Assembly: GCF_002583405.1 (NCBI RefSeq)
Contig: NZ_BCMJ01000003.1
Span: forward strand, 310,001 to 374,000
Length of the DNA stretch: 64,000 nt
Direction: 5' to 3'
From: Secundilactobacillus silagincola
Lineage (GTDB): Bacteria; Bacillota; Bacilli; Lactobacillales; Lactobacillaceae
Shown: one piece after another, positions 1-8,723 of the stretch
How positions within the stretch are numbered: the first letter of the stretch is position 1
Layout: the number at the start of each line of letters is the position of its first letter
Translations under genes and position numbers: made by a program
Notes under the pieces: model-generated
What the model saw: only the letters and a program-made list of their open reading frames with translations
The model's database searches: none
Told to the model about the DNA's origin: nothing

Positions 1-3
1 CAT
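1..3 (-). CDS. start codon of the next gene downstream of thyA (possibly dihydrofolate reductase)
   Basis: An ATG on the minus strand sits at the window edge, 10 bases beyond the thyA stop. A Shine-Dalgarno-like AGGGGTGA overlaps the thyA stop codon at suitable spacing. Lactobacilli usually have dfrA/folA directly after thyA, so this is probably its first codon. That identity rests only on family context, since no coding sequence is visible. Confidence 0.4.
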
Positions 4-13
4 GAAATCACCC

Positions 14-964
14 CTAAACGGCCACTGGTGCCTTGATTGCTGGTGCCGGATGGTAATTAGTCACACTGATATCGTCCATATCGTAGTCAAAAATACTGGA
101 CTTGTCAGGATTCAAAACTAATTTAGGTGCTTCAGCAGGCGTTCTTGAAAGCTGCGTTTTAACTTGTTCGATGTGATTGCTGTAAATATGAGCATCGCCA
201 AAGGTGTGGACAAAATCGCCAGGTTCTAAGCCCACTTCTTTAGCAATTAAATTGGTCAGCAATGCATAGCTAGCGATGTTAAACGGCACGCCAAGAAAAA
301 TATCGGCAGACCGCTGGTATAACTGACAGCTCAACTTGCCATCGTTGACATAGAACTGGAACATAGTGTGGCAAGGTGGTAGTGCCATGCCAGGCACGTC
401 TTCAGGATTCCAGGCCGAAACGATCATGCGCCGTGAATCCGGATGAGTTTTCAGTGTTTCGATAACGTTTCCTAGTTGGTCAATGGTTTCGCCCTTACTA
501 GTTTTCCATGCTCGCCACTGCGCCCCATATACGTTACCTAATGAGCCATATTGGGCAGCAAACGCGTCATCTTCAACAATTCGTTTGCAAAAGGCCTTTT
601 TTTCTTGTTTATAAGTCTCATTAAACGCTTCATCAACCAGTGAACGACGACCAAAATCGGTCATATCTGGCCCATGGTAATCACTGGACTCAACGAACTT
701 TTGAAAGGCCCATTCATCCCAAATATGGTTGTGATGTTTGAGTAAAAATTGAATGTTGGTATCCCCATGCAAGAACCAGAGCAATTCACTTTTGATTAAC
801 CCAAAGGGCACTTTCTTCGTGGTCAGTAACGGGAATCCCTGACTGAGGTCAAAGCGCATCTGATAGCCAAAAACACTGATGGTTCCCGTTCCCGTCCGGT
901 CAGATTTACGATGCCCATTTTTCAAAACGTAGCGTTCCAAATTTAAATACGCGTCTTCAAGCAT
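14..964 (-). CDS. thyA: thymidylate synthase
   Basis: ThyA methylates dUMP to dTMP using 5,10-methylenetetrahydrofolate and is the essential dTMP source for DNA synthesis; it acts in the cytosol. The catalytic cysteine lies in [11 protein letters not shown]. The dUMP-binding and folate-site motifs [18 protein letters not shown] and [10 protein letters not shown] are present near the C-terminus. At 316 residues it is the long Lactobacillus/Bacillus ThyA type, about 50 residues longer than the E. coli enzyme because of an insertion after the first 80 residues. The ATG start has GAGAGG eight bases upstream. It is 19 bases behind uup and is the third gene of the cca-uup-thyA cluster. The next gene starts immediately after it. 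Confidence 0.97.
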   Translation of the reverse strand: MLEDAYLNLERYVLKNGHRKSDRTGTGTISVFGYQMRFDLSQGFPLLTTKKVPFGLIKSELLWFLHGDTNIQFLLKHHNHIWDEWAFQKFVESSDYHGPDMTDFGRRSLVDEAFNETYKQEKKAFCKRIVEDDAFAAQYGSLGNVYGAQWRAWKTSKGETIDQLGNVIETLKTHPDSRRMIVSAWNPEDVPGMALPPCHTMFQFYVNDGKLSCQLYQRSADIFLGVPFNIASYALLTNLIAKEVGLEPGDFVHTFGDAHIYSNHIEQVKTQLSRTPAEAPKLVLNPDKSSIFDYDMDDISVTNYHPAPAIKAPVAV

Positions 965-983
965 TGAAAAAACCTCTCATTCT

Positions 984-2867
984 TTATTCAACATACTGAC
1001 TTAAATAATCCCACCGCGTCATTTTTTCGTCCAATTTCTTGTCCGTGGCTTCAAAGTCAGCCTGTAATGTAGCTAATTTATCATAATTATCGCCGTTCTG
1101 GTTCATTTTTGCCTGCAAGTCAGCCTTTTTCTTTTCTAAGGCATCAATCTCGTCTTCAATACCATCCCACTCAAGCTGTTCTTTGTAAGTCAGCTTTGTT
1201 TTGGTTTGCTTGACGGGTGCTTCCGAAACGGGTTTAGGCTTAGGCGCAGACTTTTTCCCGCTTGGCTGCGACTTTTTTTGATTAGCTAAATACTCGGTAA
1301 ATTGACCACTGTAGCGTTCAATTTTCCCGTTGCCATCAAAAATTAGTAACTTGTCTGCAACCTTATCCAAGAAATAACGGTCATGAGAAACGGTAATCAC
1401 GGTTCCGTTGAAATGATTAATATAATCTTCCAGCACCGTCAGTGTGGAAATATCCAAATCGTTAGTCGGTTCATCTAAAAAGAGCACGTTGGGCTGTTCC
1501 ATGAGTAATTTCAACAAGTACAACCGGCGTTTCTCACCACCAGATAACTTGCGAATCAACGTTCCGTGCATGAACCTTGGAAACAGAAATTGTTCCAATA
1601 ATTCTGACACAGAAACAGAATGGCCATCTTTGTCGGTCACATTATTCCCCACTTCACTGAGGTAGTTAATGATTCGCTTATCGTCTGGAATCGGTTCAGT
1701 ACGTTGCGTATAATAGGCCATTTTGACCGTCTCACCAATCGTTACCGTACCTGAGTCAAGAGGTAGGCGCTGTGCCATAACGTTTAAGAGCGAGGATTTT
1801 CCCGCCCCATTTTCGCCGGAAATACCAATTCGGTCACCAGCCTGAATCAACAGGTTAAAATCTTGTAAAATCAGATGATCATCTAATTTTAAATTGGCAT
1901 CCTTGAGTTCAATCACTTGTTTGCCCAAACGTGACTGTCCCAAATCTATCGACACATCCTGTTCCGTCGGTGTGGTACCAAGATTTTCTTTAATCTTATT
2001 AAACCGGTTGATCCGTGCCTGCTGTTTGGTTGAACGGGCATGTGCCCCAGCCTTCATCCAAGCCAGTTCTTGCTTGTAGAGTTGCTGCTGCTTATGGTCG
2101 GCATTGGCTTCCTGCTCCACCCGTTCGGCTTTTTGACCCACATAATCTTGGTAGTTACCGTCGTAGTGAAATAGCCGACCAAAGGATAACTCCCAAATAT
2201 GGTTAGCAACTTGATCCAAGAAGTAACGATCATGGGTAACAACTAGTAAAGCACCCTTGTAGTTAGCTAAATAGTTTTCCAGCCAGTCAATGGAATCAAA
2301 ATCCAAGTGGTTGGTCGGTTCGTCCAGTAATAAGAGGTCAGGCGCCTGAATTAACACTTGTGCTAAACCAACCCGTTTACGCTGACCACCAGATAGTGTT
2401 CCCATCTGCTGATTCAAATCCATGATGTGCAGCTGCGTCAAAATGGTTTTAACGTCGCTTTCGGCGTTCCAAGCATCAGCTTCGTTCATCTGTGCTTCCG
2501 CATCCATGTATTGTTGCTGCTTCTTCTGATCTTCAGGGTCCTCACTGTAAGCCGCTAAGGTGTCCTCGTAACGCCGGATAATCTTAAAGACTTTTTGTGA
2601 ACCCGAAAAAATAGCATCCATAATCGTCTGTTCGTCATTGAATTCTGGTTCTTGTTTTAAGTACGCAATGGAATAGTCGTTAGGTGTAATAATGTCACCC
2701 GAATATTGAGCCAGCCCAGCTAAAGTATCCAATAAACTGGTCTTCCCACTACCATTAGTTCCAATTAAACCAATTCGATCATTTTCGTTAATAATGAAGT
2801 CGACCTTGTCAAATAGTGTTTTTTCACCATAAGTTCGGGTCAATCCTTCTGCTCTTAAGGTTTGCAT
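984..2867 (-). CDS. uup: ABC-F family ATPase, Uup/YfmR type
   Basis: A soluble twin-ATPase ABC-F protein. Family members bind the ribosomal E-site region and relieve stalled translation; the Uup/YfmR branch is linked to EF-P-type functions. Both nucleotide-binding domains are complete. The first has GTNGSGKTSL, LSGGQRKRV and LLLDEPTNHLD; the second has GENGAGKSSL, LSGGEKRRLYL and LFLDEPTNDLD. The linker between them is rich in Lys, Gln and Ala. There are no membrane segments. The last 70-80 residues form a charged coiled coil typical of Uup/YfmR, and the length (627 aa) fits that branch. The start lies four bases after the cca stop with only a weak ribosome-binding site, so translation is probably coupled to cca. 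Assignment to the exact ABC-F branch is by architecture. Confidence 0.9.
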   Translation of the reverse strand: MQTLRAEGLTRTYGEKTLFDKVDFIINENDRIGLIGTNGSGKTSLLDTLAGLAQYSGDIITPNDYSIAYLKQEPEFNDEQTIMDAIFSGSQKVFKIIRRYEDTLAAYSEDPEDQKKQQQYMDAEAQMNEADAWNAESDVKTILTQLHIMDLNQQMGTLSGGQRKRVGLAQVLIQAPDLLLLDEPTNHLDFDSIDWLENYLANYKGALLVVTHDRYFLDQVANHIWELSFGRLFHYDGNYQDYVGQKAERVEQEANADHKQQQLYKQELAWMKAGAHARSTKQQARINRFNKIKENLGTTPTEQDVSIDLGQSRLGKQVIELKDANLKLDDHLILQDFNLLIQAGDRIGISGENGAGKSSLLNVMAQRLPLDSGTVTIGETVKMAYYTQRTEPIPDDKRIINYLSEVGNNVTDKDGHSVSVSELLEQFLFPRFMHGTLIRKLSGGEKRRLYLLKLLMEQPNVLFLDEPTNDLDISTLTVLEDYINHFNGTVITVSHDRYFLDKVADKLLIFDGNGKIERYSGQFTEYLANQKKSQPSGKKSAPKPKPVSEAPVKQTKTKLTYKEQLEWDGIEDEIDALEKKKADLQAKMNQNGDNYDKLATLQADFEATDKKLDEKMTRWDYLSQYVE

Positions 2868-2871
2868 TTGG

Positions 2872-4086
2872 TCACGCTTTCTCGTTTAGATATTTAATTG
2901 CTGCACTGAGCAGCATGTTATTTTGATTCTTCAACTGTCCTTCTACCACTTGACGCTCCAGATAATTCAACGCCTGACCCAGTTGCGGTCCGGGTTTAAT
3001 GCCAGCCGACATCAAATCTTGACCGGTAATGGCTAACGCTTTTTTAGAATGGATCTGCAGTTCATCATACTGCGCCAGTAAAGTGGCTGTCGCATATGGT
3101 GACTCACCCAATTGATTAGCCACCTCATTGGCAATTGGCAGTAACTCACTACCAGTCTGGTAAAGTAGCCAAGCATCAACCGAATGTTCTGAAATAGCTT
3201 TGACAGCTTTCACAGCAACTTGAACATCGTCAATTAACTGGTTAGCGGACTTCCAGTCTTTGAGTAGCCGATTAACTTGTTTGCTGGATAAACCAAAGAC
3301 AGCGCAAAGGATCGTCCAAACCGCTGTTTCACTGCTTAATCCACTCTTTAACTGCAACCGTAGCTGCTCAAGCTGATCTTTGTACGGCTTAAAGTCCGGA
3401 CAATATTGGTATAATCCCGTATCCATAAAAACGTCAAGTCCCATGGCTGGCCACTGACCTAACAGCATCTTAACGAATTCCACGTGAATCCGTTCCACTG
3501 CTATCTTAGTAAGCAAACTACCATGATGTTTGATACCGGTAATCGTTTCGGGATCAATCGTAAAGTTCAGCTGACTGGCAAAACGAACCGCTCGCATCAT
3601 GCGCAAGGCGTCTTCGTTAAACCGTTTCTCTGGGTCACCCACTGCACGAATCCGGTGTGCCTTTAAATCGCTCAAACCATCAAAATAATCAATGATTGTC
3701 CCGTCAGTCTTTAACGCTAAGGCATTGATGGTGAAATCGCGCCGATTGAGATCCTCTTTTAACGATCTCACGAACTTCACTGAATCTGGTCGACGATAAT
3801 CTTGATAACCTGATTCCGTTCTAAAAGTGGTCGTTTCATAACCAGTGCCATGATCCAAAATCATCACGGTACCATGTTCAATACCAGTATCCACCGTCCG
3901 TTTAAATAACGATTTAACCTCTTCTGGATAAGCGCTGGTAGCAATGTCCACGTCATGGATTGGCAGCCCTAATAGGGTGTCACGAACGGAACCGCCCACA
4001 TAATAGGCTTCATATCCAGCGGCTTCAATCGTATCAATGATTGGCTGTGCTTTAATAAATTCTTCTGGTAATGTTTCAATTCTCAT
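2872..4086 (-). CDS. cca: CCA-adding tRNA nucleotidyltransferase
   Basis: Adds or repairs the 3'-terminal CCA of tRNAs without a nucleic acid template. The class II polymerase-beta fold head is clear: GGSVRDTLLG near residue 32, the metal-binding DVDIATSA, and the RRDFTINAL motif that follows the nucleotide-selecting region. The 404-residue length fits single-enzyme CCA transferases of Firmicutes. It is the first gene of a minus-strand cluster with uup and thyA, with a good promoter upstream. The ATG start is the first methionine before the conserved N-terminus. Confidence 0.95.
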   Translation of the reverse strand: MRIETLPEEFIKAQPIIDTIEAAGYEAYYVGGSVRDTLLGLPIHDVDIATSAYPEEVKSLFKRTVDTGIEHGTVMILDHGTGYETTTFRTESGYQDYRRPDSVKFVRSLKEDLNRRDFTINALALKTDGTIIDYFDGLSDLKAHRIRAVGDPEKRFNEDALRMMRAVRFASQLNFTIDPETITGIKHHGSLLTKIAVERIHVEFVKMLLGQWPAMGLDVFMDTGLYQYCPDFKPYKDQLEQLRLQLKSGLSSETAVWTILCAVFGLSSKQVNRLLKDWKSANQLIDDVQVAVKAVKAISEHSVDAWLLYQTGSELLPIANEVANQLGESPYATATLLAQYDELQIHSKKALAITGQDLMSAGIKPGPQLGQALNYLERQVVEGQLKNQNNMLLSAAIKYLNEKA

Positions 4087-4122
4087 TTTGATCGGCCCTT
4101 TTATTTGATTTCAGTCTATTCA

Positions 4123-4151
4123 ATTTTACCAGATATCCCTAGCATAACCAA
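4123..4151 (-). promoter_or_regulatory. promoter of the cca-uup-thyA cluster
   Basis: Minus strand: -35 TTGGTT (4146-4151), 17-base spacer, -10 TAAAAT (4123-4128). It lies 37 bases upstream of the cca start. Confidence 0.65.
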
Positions 4152-4178
4152 CTGTACTTCATCTGAATATGCTATGAT
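4150..4178 (+). promoter_or_regulatory. promoter of yitT-like gene
   Basis: Plus strand: extended -10 TGC-TATGAT (hexamer 4173-4178) with only a weak -35, AACTGT, at 17-base spacing. It is back to back with the cca promoter. Confidence 0.5.
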
Positions 4179-4223
4179 GATTGAGGAATCCTACTACGGA
4201 TTAATTTATTAGGGGGGATCGGT

Positions 4224-5114
4224 TTGTCAAATAAAATTGAAGAAAAGATCCATTTCGTTGATTTATTGATGATCACCATTGGTTGCGCAGCTTATGCCTT
4301 TGCATTGGTGACGTTTAACATCGCCAATCAGCTGGCTGACGGTGGTATCAGTGGTGTGACGCTGATTTTAAAGGGATTATTTAACTTTAATCCAGCTTAT
4401 TCAACCATCATCATCAACATCCCGCTGATTATGATTGGTTACCGTTTTTTAGGTCGCCGATCCATCATTTACACGCTTTATGGTACTTTAATGCTGTCTT
4501 TGTTCTTATGGGTCTGGCAGCGAGTACCAATTAACATCGCTCTGCATCACGATCTATTTTTAGCGGCCATGGCTGCTGGTATCACGGGTGGTGCTGGTAG
4601 CGGCCTTGTATATCGGTTTGGCGGTACTACTGGTGGAACGGATATTATCGCCCGAATTTTTGAACGCTTTCGCGGTATTCCAATGGGACAAACCTTATTA
4701 TGGTTGGATATTTTAGTGCTGTTCGTCTCACTGGTTTATATTGATATTCGTCACATGGCTTATACGCTTCTATACTCCTACGTGTTCTCTCGTCTCGTAA
4801 ACTTTATCTTAAGTGGTACTTACGCAGCTAAGGGTGTCTTAATTGTCAGCACAAAATCACAGGAAATTATCGATCAGGTCATGACTGTCATGGAGCGTGG
4901 TGTTAGCATTCTACACGGCGAAGGTGGTTACTCACACAAGGACCGTCCAATGCTCTATATCGTTGTCAGCCCAAGTGAACTACACGAACTGCAAACCATC
5001 GTTGGTGAACTGGACGAAAATGCTTTTATGACGATTTTTGATGTTAATGAAGCGATTGGCGAAGGATTTACTTATTCCCGGCCGACTCATGGCCTCTTTA
5101 AACACGCTCATTAG
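4224..5114 (+). CDS. YitT family membrane protein with DUF2179 domain
   Basis: The polytopic N-terminal part (about residues 10-190) has five or six hydrophobic segments and Gly-rich turns such as GTTGGTDI. This is the YitT membrane domain, whose transported substrate is unknown. The C-terminal 80-90 residues (KGVLIVSTKSQEI to the GEGF motif) form the cytosolic DUF2179 domain. Length (296 aa) is normal for the family. The start codon is TTG, chosen because AGGGGGGAT sits just upstream and no in-frame ATG precedes the conserved region. It is the only plus-strand gene in the first 24 kb and is transcribed alone. Function is not known. Confidence 0.85.
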   Translation: MSNKIEEKIHFVDLLMITIGCAAYAFALVTFNIANQLADGGISGVTLILKGLFNFNPAYSTIIINIPLIMIGYRFLGRRSIIYTLYGTLMLSLFLWVWQRVPINIALHHDLFLAAMAAGITGGAGSGLVYRFGGTTGGTDIIARIFERFRGIPMGQTLLWLDILVLFVSLVYIDIRHMAYTLLYSYVFSRLVNFILSGTYAAKGVLIVSTKSQEIIDQVMTVMERGVSILHGEGGYSHKDRPMLYIVVSPSELHELQTIVGELDENAFMTIFDVNEAIGEGFTYSRPTHGLFKHAH

Positions 5115-5137
5115 GGGTGTGTTTTTATTTTTTGTTT

Positions 5138-5166
5138 ATAAGTTAAAGTAACTTATTATTTTTTTA
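5138..5166 (+). terminator. weak terminator after yitT-like gene
   Basis: An eight-base-pair AT-rich hairpin, ATAAGTTA-AAG-TAACTTAT, is followed by a T-rich run on the plus strand. Confidence 0.4.
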
Positions 5167-5171
5167 CTCAA

Positions 5172-5198
5172 TAAAAAAAGATCGCCTTCTCGACGACC
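5172..5198 (-). terminator. terminator of ypiA-like gene
   Basis: On the minus strand GGTCGTC-GAGAA-GGCGATC forms a seven-pair stem with two G-U pairs, followed by TTTTTTT. It lies 11 bases past the stop of the TPR gene. Confidence 0.7.
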
Positions 5199-5208
5199 TC
5201 CGTAGTGC

Positions 5209-6480
5209 TTAGTAATCATTTTCTTCTTCGTTTTCCAATATTTCAGCCATTTCAGTGTCATCAGGCACCACCTTGACGTAAGCGTGCAGCAGTTTCAGCA
5301 TCTGATCACGTTCCCCCATTTCACGGAAGAAGTAAACGGCCGGTTTTAAGAAGTCAGCTTGATCCATAAAGTATGGCGCTGCTGCTTGATAATACCGGTT
5401 GGCCTGGTCGTAGTCTTCCAACCGAGCGTACGATGTCGCCAGATTCCAGTACAATTGCGGATCCACGTTATCTTGACCCACGTAGTCAGCAAGAAAGTCC
5501 ACTGTCTCCTGGAAACGTCCTTGTTTAACGTAAAGATTGGATAATTTGATCACGATATCCAAGTCATCAGGCTCCAGATCATGGCCCTTTTTCAGATACG
5601 TTTCAGTCAACGACTCATCCTCTACTCTAGCCGCGATATCAGCTGCGTATGACCAGAGTTTTTCGTTATACTGGTCAACACCCAGCCCTTCCTGTAACGC
5701 CTTTAAAGCATCATCTAACCGGTTTTCAGCGACCAGTGCTTGCCCTAAATAAGGATAGAGGCTCGTATATTGCGGATCGGTTTCTTTTAATTCTTCAAAC
5801 AACGTAATGGCTGGTTTATAATCCTTTAACTGGAGGTACGTAAAGGCGGTTTCAAACTTCACGTCAGGAGTCATATCACCCGAGTGAATCTGCTTCAAAT
5901 AACCCACCGCCTGCTCGAATTTACCAGCATTCGCGTACGCTACGCCGATTCGTTCTACCAAGTTGACCGAACTAAATTCGGGAATCCCCTGCTTAATCAA
6001 ATCAAGATACAGCGGAATGGCCTTTTTAAATTCACGCATCACAAAGTAAAGTTCCGCCAACGCAAATTGAATAGCCGGTTCATCAGGTGCTAATTGCATG
6101 GCTTCCAGCAGCTTTTGTTCACTGACTTCAAACAGTTCCTGAGTCTGATACAAATCGGCAGCAACCATTAATGAGCGTACGTAAGCCGGCGAATCTTTAG
6201 ACACTTCGTTTAAGAGTGTCAACGCTTCATCATTTTTATCATCATCGATCAAAACATCAGCCAGGTTGACTCGAAGATCATCTTCGTCTGGATACTGCTT
6301 CAATAGTTTTTCGTAAATGCGTTTTGATTGGTTTAAGAAACCCAGCGAATACAGTTCCTCAGCGAGACTATAAAGCGTATCGTCGTCATCATGGCGTAAC
6401 GCACTGGCATAAGCCTTTTTAAATTGATCAAGTTGACCGCGTTCTAGCTGGTCAAGCGCTTGCTGTGAGTAACTAGTCAT
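5209..6480 (-). CDS. ypiA: tetratricopeptide repeat protein, YpiA-like
   Basis: A soluble, acidic, all-helical protein made of consecutive 34-residue TPR units across its 423 residues. Examples are the units around LYSLAEELYSLGFLNQSKRI, AYANAGKFEQAVGYLKQ and LYWNLATSYARLEDYDQAN. There is no signal peptide or membrane segment, so it is probably a cytosolic scaffold. The length equals that of Bacillus YpiA, and it follows hup and der in the same general neighbourhood. The ATG has CGGAGGATC just upstream. It has its own promoter and terminator, so it is monocistronic. The molecular role is unknown beyond protein-protein interaction. Confidence 0.85.
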   Translation of the reverse strand: MTSYSQQALDQLERGQLDQFKKAYASALRHDDDDTLYSLAEELYSLGFLNQSKRIYEKLLKQYPDEDDLRVNLADVLIDDDKNDEALTLLNEVSKDSPAYVRSLMVAADLYQTQELFEVSEQKLLEAMQLAPDEPAIQFALAELYFVMREFKKAIPLYLDLIKQGIPEFSSVNLVERIGVAYANAGKFEQAVGYLKQIHSGDMTPDVKFETAFTYLQLKDYKPAITLFEELKETDPQYTSLYPYLGQALVAENRLDDALKALQEGLGVDQYNEKLWSYAADIAARVEDESLTETYLKKGHDLEPDDLDIVIKLSNLYVKQGRFQETVDFLADYVGQDNVDPQLYWNLATSYARLEDYDQANRYYQAAAPYFMDQADFLKPAVYFFREMGERDQMLKLLHAYVKVVPDDTEMAEILENEEENDY

Positions 6481-6514
6481 TTTGATCCTCCGTTTCGTTC
6501 ATTCATGAAAGTAT

Positions 6515-6543
6515 ATGATAGCACTTTCGGCACTACCTAACAA
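6515..6543 (-). promoter_or_regulatory. promoter of ypiA-like gene
   Basis: Minus strand: -35 TTGTTA (6538-6543), 17-base spacer ending in TGC (extended -10), -10 TATCAT (6515-6520). Confidence 0.7.
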
Positions 6544-6618
6544 ACACAACGCCTACGTAAAAAATTGTTGGTTAGTATTTCAATTGATTGTTTAGTTAAA
6601 ATTGGTTGTCACTGTACC

Positions 6619-6714
6619 TTGATTCGACGCGTCAATATAGCCTAGTAGCGCTCCAAAACTCAGCTTCCGACCATTTAACACAGATGATGGCATCTACCGA
6701 ATTTTGTCACGCAC
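6619..6714. repeat. decayed copy of a dispersed palindromic element
   Basis: Matches the element at 33271-33414. Shared blocks are GCGTCAATATAGCCTA, CCAAAACTCAG, CATTTAAC or AATTTAAC, ATCTACCGA and TTTTGTCAC. The centre of the palindrome present in the other copy is missing here. It lies between ypiA and the hup terminator. Confidence 0.7.
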
Positions 6715-6747
6715 AAAAAAAGCCAATCCACACGGGATTGGCTTTTG
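6714..6747 (-). terminator. terminator of hup
   Basis: A strong hairpin AAAAGCCAATCC / GGATTGGCTTTT with a short loop and T-run on the minus strand, 15 bases past the hup stop. Its sequence symmetry could let it work in both directions. Confidence 0.85.
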
Positions 6748-6761
6748 CCGTCAATAAATAA

Positions 6762-7037
6762 TTATTTAACAGCGTCCTTCAAAGCTTTACCAGGCTTGAA
6801 TGCTGGTACTTTACTTGCAGGAATTTGAATTTCGGCACCCGTTTGTGGGTTACGGCCCTTACGAGCTGCACGTTCGCGAACTTCGAAGTTACCAAAGCCG
6901 ATTAGTTGTACCTTTTCGCCCTTAGCCAAAGTTGCTTGAACTGAGTCAAATACTGCATCTACTGCTGCAGTTGCATCCTTCTTAGTTAAGCCGGTTGCAG
7001 CTGCGACATCGTTAACAAGTTGTGCTTTATTTGCCAT
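6762..7037 (-). CDS. hup: nucleoid-associated DNA-binding protein HU
   Basis: A 91-residue HU homologue that forms dimers, bends DNA and compacts the nucleoid. The family signature [20 protein letters not shown] (DNA-binding arm) is intact, as is the N-terminal helical body [17 protein letters not shown]. The start is the ATG before ANKAQ, because AAGGAGG lies nine bases upstream. Reading further upstream would add 15 residues unlike any HU. It is monocistronic, with an extended -10 promoter, a roughly 110-base leader and a strong terminator, consistent with high expression. Confidence 0.97.
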   Translation of the reverse strand: MANKAQLVNDVAAATGLTKKDATAAVDAVFDSVQATLAKGEKVQLIGFGNFEVRERAARKGRNPQTGAEIQIPASKVPAFKPGKALKDAVK

Positions 7038-7153
7038 GAATGATTCGCCTCCTTGGATAATATATGATGAGTACAAAATCATCTCATCTAGCCGATCAAC
7101 AAGTCAATCAGGCCACTGAAATAATAACGGCATTCCGTATCATTTCTGTTTCC

Positions 7154-7182
7154 AAGATAGCACACAAAGCCTATCATAGCAA
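7154..7182 (-). promoter_or_regulatory. promoter of hup
   Basis: Minus strand: -35 TTGCTA (7177-7182), 17-base spacer, extended -10 TGC-TATCTT (hexamer 7154-7159). Confidence 0.65.
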
Positions 7183-7282
7183 GGTTTTTTGCGGTTTATG
7201 GCCAATAAATATGCCAAAAAGCCCTTTTTTTACGTACAAGTCTGAAAAATGAGCGGAAATCAAGCTGAATCAGTGTTTAACT

Positions 7283-8590
7283 CTACTTTCGGTGCCGTTC
7301 GATCAGATGAACAGGTGTCCCTGAAAAATCGAAGTGTTCCCGGATTTGATTTTCAATATAGCGTTCGTATGAAAAATGCATCAAGTCTGGATCATTCACA
7401 AACAGGACAAAAGTTGGTGGCTGGATAGCCACTTGTGTTGCGTAATAAACCCGCAAACGCCGGCCGTTGTCATTTGGCGTTGGATTCATGGCAATGGCAT
7501 CCATAATCACTTCGTTAAGTGTAGAAGACTTAATCCGCTTAGCATGATTGCTAGCAACGGTCTTGATCATGGCTGGTAATTCATTCAATCGTTGATGGGT
7601 TTTAGCTGAAACAAACACCATTGGCGCATAGGCTAAATATTGAAATTCTTCTCTAACATGAACTTCAAAATCATGCAGCGTCTGGTTATTCTTCTTCAGC
7701 GTATCCCATTTATTGACCACGATGATGATTCCACGACCAGCTTCATGAGCGTATCCAGCAACCCGCTTATCTTGTTCGCGAATACCTTCTTCAGCGTTCA
7801 GTACAAACAGAACCACATCAGAATTATCGATGGCTTTCATCGCTCGCATGACACTGTAACGTTCCGTGTTTTCGTAAACCTTACCACGTTTTCGAATCCC
7901 GGCGGTATCAACCATGGTAAACTCGGTACCATCAGCCACGAACTTCGTATCAATGGCATCACGAGTTGTGCCGGCAATCTCTGAAACAATCACCCGGTCT
8001 TCACCAAGTAAGGCGTTAACTAGCGATGACTTACCAACGTTTGGGCGGCCGATTAAACTAAACCGGATACTGTCATCGTCAACTTCGCCTTCTTTATCGG
8101 GAAAAGCTTTGATCACGGCATCCAATAAATCGCCAAGGCCCAAACCATGAGCACCTGAAATTGGGTACGGATCGCCAAATCCCAGTGAATAAAAATCATA
8201 AATATCTTGCCGCAGTTCTGGATTATCAGCTTTATTGACTGCTAACACAACTGGCTTGTCAGCGCGATAAAGAATTTGGGCAACTTTATCATCAGCATCA
8301 GTGATTCCCTCCCGAACGCTGACTACGAAAACAATCACGTCAGCTTCATCAATGGCCACCTCAGCCTGTTGCGTAATCTGTTTTAAGAATGGTTCATCCC
8401 CCATGTCAATACCACCAGTATCAATCATGCTGAACGTGTTTCCGAGCCATTCACCGTGAGCGTAAATCCGGTCACGAGTCACACCTGGGGTATCTTCAAC
8501 AATGGAGATTCGGTCACCGGCAATTCGGTTAAAAATAGTTGATTTTCCAACGTTAGGTCGGCCTACAATAGCAATTGTTGGCATACTCAT
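7283..8590 (-). CDS. der: ribosome-assembly GTPase Der (EngA)
   Basis: Der has two tandem GTPase domains and acts in late maturation of the 50S ribosomal subunit. Domain 1 shows [13 protein letters not shown] and NKAD. Domain 2 shows [14 protein letters not shown] and NKWD. A KH-like C-terminal domain follows. With the chosen ATG the protein is 435 residues, matching the family. That start has AGAGGGA six bases upstream. The upstream in-frame extension overlaps a long hairpin and is not Der-like. Its position after the rpsA homologue and before hup is conserved in Firmicutes. Confidence 0.96.
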   Translation of the reverse strand: MSMPTIAIVGRPNVGKSTIFNRIAGDRISIVEDTPGVTRDRIYAHGEWLGNTFSMIDTGGIDMGDEPFLKQITQQAEVAIDEADVIVFVVSVREGITDADDKVAQILYRADKPVVLAVNKADNPELRQDIYDFYSLGFGDPYPISGAHGLGLGDLLDAVIKAFPDKEGEVDDDSIRFSLIGRPNVGKSSLVNALLGEDRVIVSEIAGTTRDAIDTKFVADGTEFTMVDTAGIRKRGKVYENTERYSVMRAMKAIDNSDVVLFVLNAEEGIREQDKRVAGYAHEAGRGIIIVVNKWDTLKKNNQTLHDFEVHVREEFQYLAYAPMVFVSAKTHQRLNELPAMIKTVASNHAKRIKSSTLNEVIMDAIAMNPTPNDNGRRLRVYYATQVAIQPPTFVLFVNDPDLMHFSYERYIENQIREHFDFSGTPVHLIERHRK

Positions 8591-8641
8591 ACAACATCCC
8601 TCTTTTCTGTTCTTAAGTTCATAACGGTTAAATAACAGCAA

Positions 8642-8686
8642 AAATGTCATTTTGAAACTGGCATTCCGTTTCAAAATGACATTTTA
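8642..8686 (-). terminator. 18-bp perfect hairpin between rpsA homologue and der
   Basis: AAAATGTCATTTTGAAAC (8642-8659) and its exact reverse complement (8669-8686) enclose a nine-base loop. On the minus strand the stem is followed by TTTTTG. It lies 37 bases past the stop of the S1 gene and about 50 bases before der. It may terminate or attenuate transcription into der, or stabilise the S1 mRNA. The AT-rich stem makes it a non-classical terminator. Confidence 0.6.
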
Positions 8687-8723
8687 ATTTAATGAAAATT
8701 TCGGTTTTGAAACATTGATTAGA

